Origin: Candidatus Flexicrinis proximus
GTDB taxonomy: Bacteria > Chloroflexota > Anaerolineae > Aggregatilineales > Phototrophicaceae
Direction: 5' to 3'
NCBI GenBank assembly: GCA_016712885.1
Contig: JADJQF010000002.1
Span: 372,001 to 436,000, forward strand
DNA: 64,000 nt
Within the stretch, counting starts at the first letter, position 1. Each line of letters opens with the position of its first letter. A model generated the notes under the pieces. That model saw only the letters and a list, made by a program, of their open reading frames with translations, was not told where the DNA came from and made no database searches. A program made the translations under genes and the position numbers. Shown here in pieces: positions 44,648 through 51,937 of this stretch.

Positions 44648-45465
44648 GTGAATGGACGATAGACGAACTGATCAGCGTGTGCATCTCGCGGCAGGTGGTG
44701 GACGGCGAGGTGCTGGCGCAAGGGCTGAACACGCCGCTGGTGATGGCGGGGTTCATCCTGGCGGCGCTGACGCATGCGCCGAACGCGAAATTCGCCTCGG
44801 CGATCGGACAATCGATCTGCCAGCGATGGGCGCCCCTGGGGCTGACACGGCAGGAGGACGTGTGGCTGGAACACGGCCTCCTGCACGCGGGGTTTGTGGT
44901 GGCGGCGCTCGATCTGCTGCCGAAGTTCAAGCCGAAGGAGTTTTTCCGGCCGGCGCAGATCGACGTGTTTGGCAACACAAATAACGTCGGGATCGGACGC
45001 GACATGAGCAAGCCACGACTGCGGCTGCCGGGGACGGGCGGAATCCCGGATGTGACGATCTATTCAGACCGCGTGTACTTCTACGTGCCGAGACACACTC
45101 CAGTGACATTCGTCGAGAAACTAGACTGCATCAGCGGGCTGGGAGTCAGCGAGAAGCGGACACGGGGAAGCGCACCCCGGTATCTGATCTCCGACCTGGG
45201 GCAATTCGATTGGGCACACGGCCGGATGCGCATGACGCACATGCATCCGGGCGTAAGCCTCGAGCATGTCCAACGCAAAACCGGGTTCAGGCTAGAGATC
45301 GCAGACGGCATGCAGACCACAGACGCGCCATCGGCCGAAGAACTCCGGCTGCTGCGCGAGGTGATCGATCCGCTGGGCGTCAGACGGCTGGAAATCCTGA
45401 ACGGGTCGACGCGGAAGGACGCGCTGCGGGAGATCCTCGAGAAGGAACGCGCCGCAGCCTATTAG
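44644..45465 (+). CDS. CoA-transferase beta-subunit-like protein (IpdB/GctB type)
   Basis: The ATG at 44644 overlaps the previous stop (ATGA) and opens with WTIDELISVCISRQVVDGEVLAQG, the usual opening of beta subunits of class I CoA transferases such as IpdB. It continues with AQIDVFGNTNNVGIG, LPGTGGIPDVTIYSDRVYF and FVEKLDCISG, the last being the conserved region before the C-terminal helices. The 273-residue length is right. The alpha subunit, normally adjacent, is absent, and the upstream neighbour is a membrane methyltransferase-like protein. CoA-transfer or acyl-CoA hydrolysis is possible; the substrate is not known. Confidence 0.75.
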   Translation: MSEWTIDELISVCISRQVVDGEVLAQGLNTPLVMAGFILAALTHAPNAKFASAIGQSICQRWAPLGLTRQEDVWLEHGLLHAGFVVAALDLLPKFKPKEFFRPAQIDVFGNTNNVGIGRDMSKPRLRLPGTGGIPDVTIYSDRVYFYVPRHTPVTFVEKLDCISGLGVSEKRTRGSAPRYLISDLGQFDWAHGRMRMTHMHPGVSLEHVQRKTGFRLEIADGMQTTDAPSAEELRLLREVIDPLGVRRLEILNGSTRKDALREILEKERAAAY

Positions 45466-45466
45466 G

Positions 45467-45521
45467 TTGGGGTCCATCCCAAGCCCCGGCCGAGCGATGG
45501 CGGACAGCCTATATGCTGTCC
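45467..45521 (+). repeat. Fragment of hairpin repeat plus GGACAGC palindrome
   Basis: TTGGG-GTCCAT-CCCAA followed by GCCCCGGC resembles the first hairpin and following CCCGGC of the repeat family (compare 63070 and 46195). It is followed by GGACAGC/GCTGTCC with a 6-base loop (45502-45521) and CCTACG; a related palindrome with the same CCTAC end is at 51821-51840. Confidence 0.55.
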
Positions 45522-45599
45522 CTACGAGTGCCCTGATTCTGCCGGGGTCTGTAGAGAAGTTCTGGCTTCGGGAATTTAGATATCTTCCGGATGTGGCAC

Positions 45600-46133
45600 T
45601 TAGCAGGATTTCCTGGCCCGCGCCAAGACCTGCTCATGGGCGCGCCGGCTGGCACGGGCCTTCTTGTTTGTCCGCGCCGAGGCGGTGCCAGGCAGCTCCG
45701 GCGCGATGCCGGGATGGCGGCCACTCGGCCCGCGACCGAGCAGGGTGTCTACAGCGGTGCGTATCGGCGGAATACGGGACTGGACGGGCGCGGCTTGCGG
45801 CGCGGCGGGGGTACCCCCAGCATGGGAAGATGTTTCAACCACGACCGGCTGGCTCAGCGCCGACCTGACGGCCGGGGCGAGGGAATTGTCCGCTCCAGGC
45901 TGGTTGTCTTCAGCGAAATCCCAGTTGATGTGGCTCGGGACGGATAAGGGGTGGTCGGGCTGGCTCCTGCGCACGGTCGCAAGCATGTGGCTGACGACTT
46001 TTGTCGCGTAGGCGCGCTCTTTCAGCGTGGCCTGGGCGAGGGCTTCCGGATCGGCAATCGATTCGATCAGGACGGCGGCGGTGGAATAGAGCGCGGCGGT
46101 TAACTGGTCGATACGGGCGGTGTGGTCGGTCAT
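45600..46133 (-). CDS. Uncharacterised protein with disordered C-terminal half
   Basis: I do not recognise this 177-residue protein. The first 60 residues look helical (ATLYSTAAVLIESIADPEAL-like, written here as A-A-L-Y-S-T-A-A-V-L-I-E-S-I); the remainder is rich in Ala, Pro, Gly, Ser and Arg and ends in a strongly basic tail (RTNKKARASRRAHEQVLARA), suggesting nucleic-acid contact or disorder. The start ATG at 46133 follows AAAGAG on the minus strand. A cluster of palindromes at 46387-46428 lies 250 bp upstream and could control it. The frame may be real, but codon evidence alone is modest. Confidence 0.5.
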   Translation of the reverse strand: MTDHTARIDQLTAALYSTAAVLIESIADPEALAQATLKERAYATKVVSHMLATVRRSQPDHPLSVPSHINWDFAEDNQPGADNSLAPAVRSALSQPVVVETSSHAGGTPAAPQAAPVQSRIPPIRTAVDTLLGRGPSGRHPGIAPELPGTASARTNKKARASRRAHEQVLARARKSC

Positions 46134-46194
46134 GGTGAACTCTTTCTACTCAAGTGGCGAATGCCAAGCTGCTGAATGTTTGCAGGGCTTTGTT

Positions 46195-46281
46195 TGCAGG
46201 GCGCTGCCCTGCACCCGGCAGGAGGAGAACCTCCTGCACCTCCTCATCGGCGATTTCCCCGCGCAAGCGCGCGAAAATCGC
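46195..46281 (+). repeat. Three-hairpin intergenic repeat, diverged copy
   Basis: TGCAGGGC-GCT-GCCCTGCA (46195-46213) keeps the GCT loop of the other copies but has another stem sequence. GCAGGAGG-AGAA-CCTCCTGC (46218-46237) is stem 2, then ACCTCCTCATCGGCG, and GCGATTT/AAATCGC (46250-46281) with an inner GCGC/GCGC is stem 3. Confidence 0.75.
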
Positions 46282-46386
46282 GCAGGTGGGCAGGACGAAT
46301 ACTCCGTCTGGACGGACGATGGAGGGACGCGGGGCCTTGCGTCTCCCTAGATGGATTCAGGATACAGGAAAAGTCGGGGAATATAG

Positions 46387-46428
46387 AAACAAATGTTCGA
46401 ACATTTGTTTGAACATTTGTTCGAACAA
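46387..46428 (-). promoter_or_regulatory. Cluster of overlapping palindromes, LexA-box-like operator
   Basis: The stretch holds three overlapping copies, in alternating orientation, of a unit reading roughly CGAACATTTGTTTG. TGAACATTTGTTCG and its inverse fit the Gram-positive SOS box consensus CGAACRNRYGTTYC closely; the other copies differ at one or two positions. Each unit is nearly palindromic and the spacing is 12 bp, so dimers could bind side by side. It lies upstream of the minus-strand gene at 45600-46133 and just downstream of the oligopeptide-binding protein gene. Confidence 0.5.
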
Positions 46429-46482
46429 GAATTGAGGGAAGAAATCAACAGAAAGTGGCTGAAAATGGCAAAGCGGGAGGTG

Positions 46483-48267
46483 TTACTGCGAGAGGGTCCA
46501 CTGGCCGATGCCGACGAAACGGTCGGAGGCGACGCCAAGATAGCCCAACTGGACGTTGGTTACCTGGGGCGAGGTGGCGTAGGTATAGATGGGGTAGTAA
46601 AGCGGAATGGCAATGGCACGCTTCAGGAACTCGTTCTGGAAGGAGATATAGGCGGTTTTCCGGTTGAGGCTGTTGGGTTCGCGGCGGGCGTGCTCAAGGA
46701 CTTCGCTGACGAAGCGGTCGTTTGCGCCGCCGAAGTTCTTGCCATCGGGATATTCGGCCTCGTGCCAGAAGTCATAGACGTCGGGGTCGGCGGTGCCGAG
46801 CTGGGTTAGCTCGACCATGGCAGACTGGAACAGGCCAGCGTTGAGGCGTTCTTCGAGCTGCGCGACCGGGAGCGGTTCGACGGTGACGAGGACATTGAGG
46901 GCGGCCCACTGGGAGGCTAACTGCTGGGCGACGGAGACCAGGACGGGATCGTCGGAGACGAGCAAGGCGAAGGCGAGACGCGGCGACGAGGCGGGGTCCG
47001 GCGTGGGCGTGCCTTCGGGCGTTTCGGGCAGCTCGATACGGGCTTCGTTGAGCGAGAAGGCGGCCTGAGCAGGATCGAAGGGGGTGATCAGGGTCGGGTC
47101 GAAGGCCCAGCCGCCGGCGATGATCGGGCTTTCGGCAGGGACGGCCTGGTTATAGAGGGCAGTGCGCTCGACCAGCTTGCGGCGGTCGGCACCCAGGAGC
47201 AAGGCGCGGCGGACGCGCTCTTCGCTAAAGACCGGGTAGCTCTCGCTGGCCCAGTTGAAGATAACGACGCCGAGGGTCGGCTCGATGGCGTTGTGGAGCG
47301 AAACGACACCGGCAGCGGCGCGATCGAGGAGCGGAGCGCGTTCCTGGCGGGAACGGGCGGCAAGGCCATCGACTTCGCCCGCAGAGAGGGCGGCCAGGGC
47401 GGCGTCATAGGTATCGACGAGGCGGAAGGATACGCGGTCGATGCTGAAAGCGCTCTGCGCCTCGGGGCGAAGGCGGAAGTTGGGCGAAACGCGCAGATCG
47501 ACCTGAGTGACGATGCCGGAAGCGCCGCGAAGGGCTTCAAGCTGGTAGGGTCCGGTACCGATGGGCGAGAAATTGGCGGGATGAACGGCAAGCTGATTGA
47601 CCGGCATGCCGGTGAAGACGTGTTCAGGCAGGATACCGATGCGAAGGGCGTCCGGGAAGGAACCGAGGGGCTGCGTGAGGCGGAAACGCAGCATGGTGTC
47701 GCTCAACTGCTGGGTTTCAACGGTGCGCCAGAAATCACGCAAGGCGCGCTCACCCGGGAAGTCCGGCGAGCGCAGGAGGGACATGGTAAAGGCAACGTCG
47801 GCGGCGGTGAAACGAATACCGTCGTGCCAGAGGACGTCGTCGCGGAGGGTGAAGACATATTCCAGGCCATCGGAGGAGATGAGCCAACTTTTGGCAAGCG
47901 CGGGGACAGGCTCACCGTAGACGTTGATGGTGGTCAGGCCTTCGAAGATGAGGCTGGAGATGTCGGCGTCGACGGGGTTGAGGCTGGCGAAGAGCGGATT
48001 GAGGCGCTGGAGGCGGCCGATGAGGGCTTCCCGATAGGTCGGGACGCCATCGGTGGTCTCCTGGACAATCTGGAGGACAGGGGCTGGCGTTGGAGCTGGG
48101 GTTTCACCGGGAGCGGAGGTCGGCGACGGCGTGGGCGAGACAGACGGCTGCGGCGCGGGGGTCTGGATGGGCGCGGGGGACGGCGCTGGCCGGCCGAGCA
48201 AGACGCCGACAAAGACCAGAGCCGCCGCGATTAACGCAAGAAACTGCCAGCGGTTTCCGCGAAGCAT
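46483..48267 (-). CDS. Family 5 (peptide/nickel) ABC-transporter substrate-binding protein
   Basis: The 594-residue protein has an N-terminal membrane anchor (about 8-26) without a lipobox Cys, then a Pro/Thr/Ser linker (about 28-65) and an SBP_bac_5 domain. Landmarks are LNPLFASLNPVDADISSLIFEGL, KSWLISSDGLEYVFTLRDDVLWHDG and FTAADVAFTMSL, and near the end the RRALLLGADRRKLV segment and YPDGKNFGGANDRFV. Such proteins capture oligopeptides for import, but no permease or ATPase is in this window, and anchoring by a helix instead of a lipid is typical of many Chloroflexota binding proteins. It shares strand and orientation with secG 22 bp upstream. Confidence 0.88.
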   Translation of the reverse strand: MLRGNRWQFLALIAAALVFVGVLLGRPAPSPAPIQTPAPQPSVSPTPSPTSAPGETPAPTPAPVLQIVQETTDGVPTYREALIGRLQRLNPLFASLNPVDADISSLIFEGLTTINVYGEPVPALAKSWLISSDGLEYVFTLRDDVLWHDGIRFTAADVAFTMSLLRSPDFPGERALRDFWRTVETQQLSDTMLRFRLTQPLGSFPDALRIGILPEHVFTGMPVNQLAVHPANFSPIGTGPYQLEALRGASGIVTQVDLRVSPNFRLRPEAQSAFSIDRVSFRLVDTYDAALAALSAGEVDGLAARSRQERAPLLDRAAAGVVSLHNAIEPTLGVVIFNWASESYPVFSEERVRRALLLGADRRKLVERTALYNQAVPAESPIIAGGWAFDPTLITPFDPAQAAFSLNEARIELPETPEGTPTPDPASSPRLAFALLVSDDPVLVSVAQQLASQWAALNVLVTVEPLPVAQLEERLNAGLFQSAMVELTQLGTADPDVYDFWHEAEYPDGKNFGGANDRFVSEVLEHARREPNSLNRKTAYISFQNEFLKRAIAIPLYYPIYTYATSPQVTNVQLGYLGVASDRFVGIGQWTLSQ

Positions 48268-48289
48268 AAGCAGGGTGTCAGGCAGTCGC

Positions 48290-48523
48290 TTAGGACTGCC
48301 CAGTCACGACCGCCGAGAAGATGCAGATGACAAGAAACGCGGCGGAGAGGCCGATAGTGATCTGGAAAATGGACTTTTCAAGCCCGCGACGGGTACGGCC
48401 CATGCCGGTATCGCCGCCGCCGCCGAGCAGGTTGCCGAGCCCCTCGCCGCGCACCTGCAGCAGAATGAGGACGACCAGCATCACACTCAGAACAATCGTC
48501 GCCAGTTGTAGTGCAACCGCCAT
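48290..48523 (-). CDS. secG: Preprotein translocase subunit SecG
   Basis: The 77-residue protein has two membrane helices (about 4-24 and 53-73) separated by a Gly-rich loop with GEGLGNLLGGGGDTGMGRTRRG, as in SecG: V-L-L-Q-x-R-G/K-G-x-G-x-x-L then the R-G-x-E/K-K segment. It assists SecA-driven export through SecYEG. It is followed by the binding-protein gene, and a Ctp-type protease gene lies upstream on the same strand, separated by a terminator. Confidence 0.85.
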   Translation of the reverse strand: MAVALQLATIVLSVMLVVLILLQVRGEGLGNLLGGGGDTGMGRTRRGLEKSIFQITIGLSAAFLVICIFSAVVTGQS

Positions 48524-48605
48524 GCGATTGCCTCCTCGTACATAATCAATTCGCGCAATAGACCGGGCAGTATATCATGCTGCGGAAAGGCTGAACAGGA
48601 AGAAA

Positions 48606-48637
48606 AAGCGGGGGCTGCGCTCTGTCAGCCCCCGCTT
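48606..48637 (-). terminator. Rho-independent terminator of the Ctp-type protease gene
   Basis: On the minus strand AAGCGGGGGCTG pairs with CAGCCCCCGCTT around an 8-base loop and runs into TTTTTCTTCC. It lies 21 bp after the protease stop. Confidence 0.88.
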
Positions 48638-48657
48638 GTCCGCCGAATCCCTGACGC

Positions 48658-49863
48658 TTACTGCTGGGAGAAGAAGTCGATGGCGGCCTGAAGCTGGGGA
48701 TCGGCTTCGGGGTTGGCGCGGCGGGCTTCTTCGTCCCATTCGACGACGATGTCGGGGACGAGGCCGGCGCCGTGGATCGATTCGCGGTTGGGGGAGAGCC
48801 AACGGGCAACGGTGAGGCGCAAGCCGCCGCCGTTGACGAGATCGCGCTGACTTTGGACAACGCCCTTGCCGAAGGTCTGGACGCCGATAACGGTGACGAG
48901 ATCGTTGTCCATCCAGGCGCGGGCGACCAGCTCGGAGGCCGAGGCGCTGCGCTCATCGACCAGGAGGACGATAGGGACATCAATGGTGAGGAAGCTGCCG
49001 TCGGCCTCAAAGACCTGCTCGGTGCCGTCGCCGAACTGCTCATAGAGGACGACGCCGTCCTTGATGAGGGCGCTGGCCATGCTCACGGCGCTGCTAAGGA
49101 GGCCGCCGGGGTTGCCGCGGAAGTCGATGATCAGGCCGCGCTTGCCGTTGACGTCAAGATCACGGATCGCGCTGTCGAACTGCTCGCGGGCGGGAGCGCT
49201 GAACTGTGCGAGGTGGACGTAGGCGAGATTGTCGTTGATGACTTCGGTCTCGATATTGGGGATGTTGATGCGGGCACGCTGGATGGCGTAGTCCATTTCG
49301 GTGTCTTCACGGAGCATCTTGAGGTTGACGGTCGAGCCTTCTGGGCCACGGACGCGGGCGGCGAGGCGGTCGGCGTTATAGCCGCTGACATCGATGCCGT
49401 CGACTTCAAGGAAGATGTCGCCTTCGAGAAGGCCGGCGCGTTCAGCAGGCGTACCCGGATAAACATTGACGATGCGGACGCGATCGAGTTCCTCATCTTT
49501 TTCGATGACGGCACCGATGCCGCTGATCGAACCGCTGAGGTCGGAATCGGTGGCGTTGAGTTCCGGCTCGACATAGCCGCTGAACTCGTCGTTGAGGGAT
49601 TCGACCATCCCATTGATGGCGCCATCGACGAGCGCTTGCCGATCGACGGGGTCGAGGTAAATCTTGGTGATCAGATTATAGGTTTCCCAGAAGGCGGCGA
49701 ACTGTTCCTCGGCCTCGACAGGGGGGCGGGTATTGGGGTTCACCTGCGCAGTGGTGGCCGTGCCAACGCCAAAGGAGAACCCTGCCGCAAAGACTGCCAC
49801 TACCAGGAGCACGCCGAACAGTTTGCGCATCAGCGAACGATTCGTCACGACGAACGACGACAT
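48658..49863 (-). CDS. Carboxy-terminal processing protease (S41 family)
   Basis: This 401-residue protein has an N-terminal anchor (about 13-34), a PDZ domain (about 105-195, VSGYNADRLAARVRGPEGS) and an S41 protease core. The catalytic Ser/Lys/Gln set fits Ser308 in DERSASASE, Lys333 in FGKG and Gln337, with the 25-residue Ser-Lys spacing seen in CtpB. GNPGG marks the substrate-binding loop. CtpA/B-like proteases cut exported proteins or signalling regulators at the C-terminus. A GGAGAG ribosome-binding site supports the ATG at 49863. It is divergent from the ADP-ribosylglycohydrolase gene. Confidence 0.93.
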   Translation of the reverse strand: MSSFVVTNRSLMRKLFGVLLVVAVFAAGFSFGVGTATTAQVNPNTRPPVEAEEQFAAFWETYNLITKIYLDPVDRQALVDGAINGMVESLNDEFSGYVEPELNATDSDLSGSISGIGAVIEKDEELDRVRIVNVYPGTPAERAGLLEGDIFLEVDGIDVSGYNADRLAARVRGPEGSTVNLKMLREDTEMDYAIQRARINIPNIETEVINDNLAYVHLAQFSAPAREQFDSAIRDLDVNGKRGLIIDFRGNPGGLLSSAVSMASALIKDGVVLYEQFGDGTEQVFEADGSFLTIDVPIVLLVDERSASASELVARAWMDNDLVTVIGVQTFGKGVVQSQRDLVNGGGLRLTVARWLSPNRESIHGAGLVPDIVVEWDEEARRANPEADPQLQAAIDFFSQQ

Positions 49864-49961
49864 AGGTAACTCTCCAAATTGATGATCTGCATTGGATACG
49901 GAGCAGCGCGGTACACTGGTTGTGAACGCCGCCCGTCACTCTTTAGTGTACGAAAGACTCG

Positions 49962-50903
49962 ATGACTACACAAACTGCGGAATCCGTGCTGTTTGGACTT
50001 GCCCTCGGTGATGCGCTGGGATGGCCGGTCGAATTTTCAAGCCTGAGGACGATTAAACAAGTGTATGGGAAGGACGGGATACAGGAGCCGCCCTACCCTG
50101 CACAGTATACTGACGATACGCAAATGACATTAGCGCTGGCAGAAGGCGTGATGGATGTAGGATTAAACGCGCCGGTCGACAAGATGATGGACGCGATCGG
50201 GGCACGGTTCCTGACGTGGGCGGGACTGCAGAGCGATCCGGCACACACATTCGCGCCAGGAAATACGTGTCTGGCGGGGATGCGGCGATACGCGGAGTCT
50301 GGGGATTGGCGAGCAAGCGGGATCGCGGGGTCGAAGGGGTGCGGGAGCGCGATGCGGGTGGCGGCACTGGGATATTTTTACCAGAATGCGCCGGACAGAC
50401 TGCGCGAGATCGCGAGCGCGAGCAGCCAGATCACGCACGGGCATCCGGCGGCGATTGCAGGGGCAGTGGCGGCGGCGTACGCGGTGAAGCTGGCGCTGGA
50501 TGGCGTGCCGAGCGAGGACATGGTGAGGCAGATCGAGGCGTTCACGGAGGGCATGAGCGAGGAGTTTTCGGCGGCGCTCTACCGACTGGGGCACGTGATG
50601 GGCTGGGAGAACGACGAGCACGCGCTGGCGCATCTGGGCGAAGGATGGGTGGCAGAAGAAGCGGTGGCGCTGGGCTTGTTCTGCGTGCTGCGGTATCCCA
50701 ATGACTATACGAAGTGCGTGAGGCGCGGCGCGAACCTGACGGGGGACAGTGATACCGTGGCGTGTATCGCCGGGGGGATTCAGGGCGCGCGACTGGGGCT
50801 GGAGGCGATCCCGGCGGCATGGCGCAGCCGGTGCGTCAATGCGGCGTACCTGAGACAGACGGCGAAGAAGATGGCCGCGGTGCGCGAAAAAGCGGGGTTG
50901 TGA
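49962..50903 (+). CDS. ADP-ribosylglycohydrolase family protein
   Basis: The 313-residue protein has the DraG/ARH features: GLALGDALGWPVEF at the start, YTDDTQMTLALAEG with the metal-binding T-D-D, GSAMR(V)A, and near the C-terminus NLTGDSDTVACIAGGIQGA with the second D-x-D metal set. Members remove ADP-ribose from proteins, DNA or small metabolites, and some act on N-ribosides. The substrate is undetermined. No ADP-ribosyltransferase is seen nearby, and the gene is not clearly in an operon. Confidence 0.87.
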   Translation: MTTQTAESVLFGLALGDALGWPVEFSSLRTIKQVYGKDGIQEPPYPAQYTDDTQMTLALAEGVMDVGLNAPVDKMMDAIGARFLTWAGLQSDPAHTFAPGNTCLAGMRRYAESGDWRASGIAGSKGCGSAMRVAALGYFYQNAPDRLREIASASSQITHGHPAAIAGAVAAAYAVKLALDGVPSEDMVRQIEAFTEGMSEEFSAALYRLGHVMGWENDEHALAHLGEGWVAEEAVALGLFCVLRYPNDYTKCVRRGANLTGDSDTVACIAGGIQGARLGLEAIPAAWRSRCVNAAYLRQTAKKMAAVREKAGL

Positions 50904-51147
50904 CCGGAGCCGCGGACTGCGCGGAGGCGAACGGTTTTCGCCTGTGACAGGTGGCGCACGCCAATGTCATTCGCAAGCATCCGCCGCAGGCGCGGTGCAG
51001 AAACCGGGTGAAGACCTACCCCGACAAGACACTTGCACTGAATTTCCCACCCCAATTCCCACCCTGCTCCCACCTTTAGGCGGATGATGTCCCTCCCGGA
51101 TGAACCGTAAAGTGAGCTATCGGTCACTAAACGGGAGCAAGACACCC

Positions 51148-51726
51148 ATGAACCAACACATGAAATCCGCCGGGAAGTTCACGTTTTGCGTTGTCCTCAC
51201 ACTAATTGTCGCCGGTCAGGTGCTGGCGGCACAGGGGAGCAGGACAGAAGCCCGCGACAACGTTCTCAATGTACCGTCTTTCATTCACAACTGTGCGAAC
51301 AACGCGATAACGGCCGGGCCGCCGAAATGGGTCTTGGACCGGCAGCAGTACGATACGGCGTATGTTTTTGGCGGCTTGCAGGGCGACAGCGGACAGGCGG
51401 TTGCGATGCAGTCGAGCGCTCCAGCGTGGGCGGCGGACCGGAAGCAGTACGAGACGGCTTATGTTTATGGCGCGACGGACGGCGACGGACAGGCGGTTGC
51501 GGCGTCGGAGCCAGCGTGGGCGGCGGACCGGCAGCAGTACGAGACGGCTTATGTTTATGGCGCGACGGACGGCGACAGCGGACAGGCGGTTGCGATGCAG
51601 TCGAGCGCTCCAGCGTGGGTGGCGGACCGGCGACAGTACGAGACGGCTTATGTTTACCGCGGGTTGCAGGGCGATGGGGTGACTACACACTCTGTATGCG
51701 GCAGTGTCTCAGAAGCGGCAGGCTAA
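51148..51726 (+). CDS. Secreted protein with four tandem repeats of about 33 residues
   Basis: The ATG at 51148 follows GGGAG and opens a signal peptide (KSAGKF, hydrophobic core, VLAAQG near residue 28). Residues 59-190 are four tandem units each beginning P-[AK]-W-x-x-D-R-x-Q-Y-[ED]-T-A-Y-V-[YF] and ending in a G-D-x-G-Q-A-V-A stretch, at 51322, 51421, 51511 and 51610 (99, 90, 99 and a truncated unit of about 70 bp). The units are nearly identical at DNA level, so they arose by recent duplication. The fourth unit ends abruptly in an unrelated tail (VTTHSVCGSVSEAAG). No known family is recognised. It ends 211 bp before the convergent LuxR-type gene stop. Confidence 0.68.
   Translation: MNQHMKSAGKFTFCVVLTLIVAGQVLAAQGSRTEARDNVLNVPSFIHNCANNAITAGPPKWVLDRQQYDTAYVFGGLQGDSGQAVAMQSSAPAWAADRKQYETAYVYGATDGDGQAVAASEPAWAADRQQYETAYVYGATDGDSGQAVAMQSSAPAWVADRRQYETAYVYRGLQGDGVTTHSVCGSVSEAAG
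51322..51670 (+). repeat. Coding tandem repeats (four units of 90-99 bp)
   Basis: Units start at 51322, 51421, 51511 and 51610 with CCAGCGTGGG-type openings (CCGAAATGGG in the first). Long identical stretches such as GACCGGCAGCAGTACGAGAC and GGCGACAGCGGACAGGCGGT are shared. The 9-bp length difference of unit 2 keeps the frame. Confidence 0.85.
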
Positions 51727-51820
51727 CCGATCCGGCCTGGTGGCAACAGATAAGCGAAACCTATGTGAAGGCGCGCCGGTTCTGGATTGGCACTAAGCCC
51801 GTGGCCGCTTGTTATCCAAC

Positions 51821-51840
51821 GGACGCCATGTATGGCGCCC
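51821..51840 (+). repeat. Palindrome related to 45502-45521
   Basis: GGACGCCAT-GT-ATGGCGCCC forms a hairpin with one mismatch and is followed by CTACA, matching the GGACAGC...GCTGTCCCTAC element at 45502. A similar left half, AGGGACGCCATG, occurs at 57811 just before a hairpin-repeat copy. Confidence 0.4.
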
Positions 51841-51937
51841 CTACAGGACACAGTATTCCTTCTCGTACAGACATACGAGGCGGAGCACACCCAGCACAGC
51901 CGAAGCGTGCAATGTTGGTCGAACTGCGACTCATGGT

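Larger units (their letters stand above)
46134..46482. other. Gene-free gap holding a repeat and an operator-like palindrome cluster
   Basis: This 349-bp gap contains the repeat copy at 46195-46281 and the palindromic cluster at 46387-46428. I see no additional gene in it. Confidence 0.6.

Noticed and set aside
51322..51670. Regular repeats of about 99 bp that could suggest a CRISPR array
   Set aside because: The units are adjacent without spacers, keep one frame and encode the repeats of the secreted protein.
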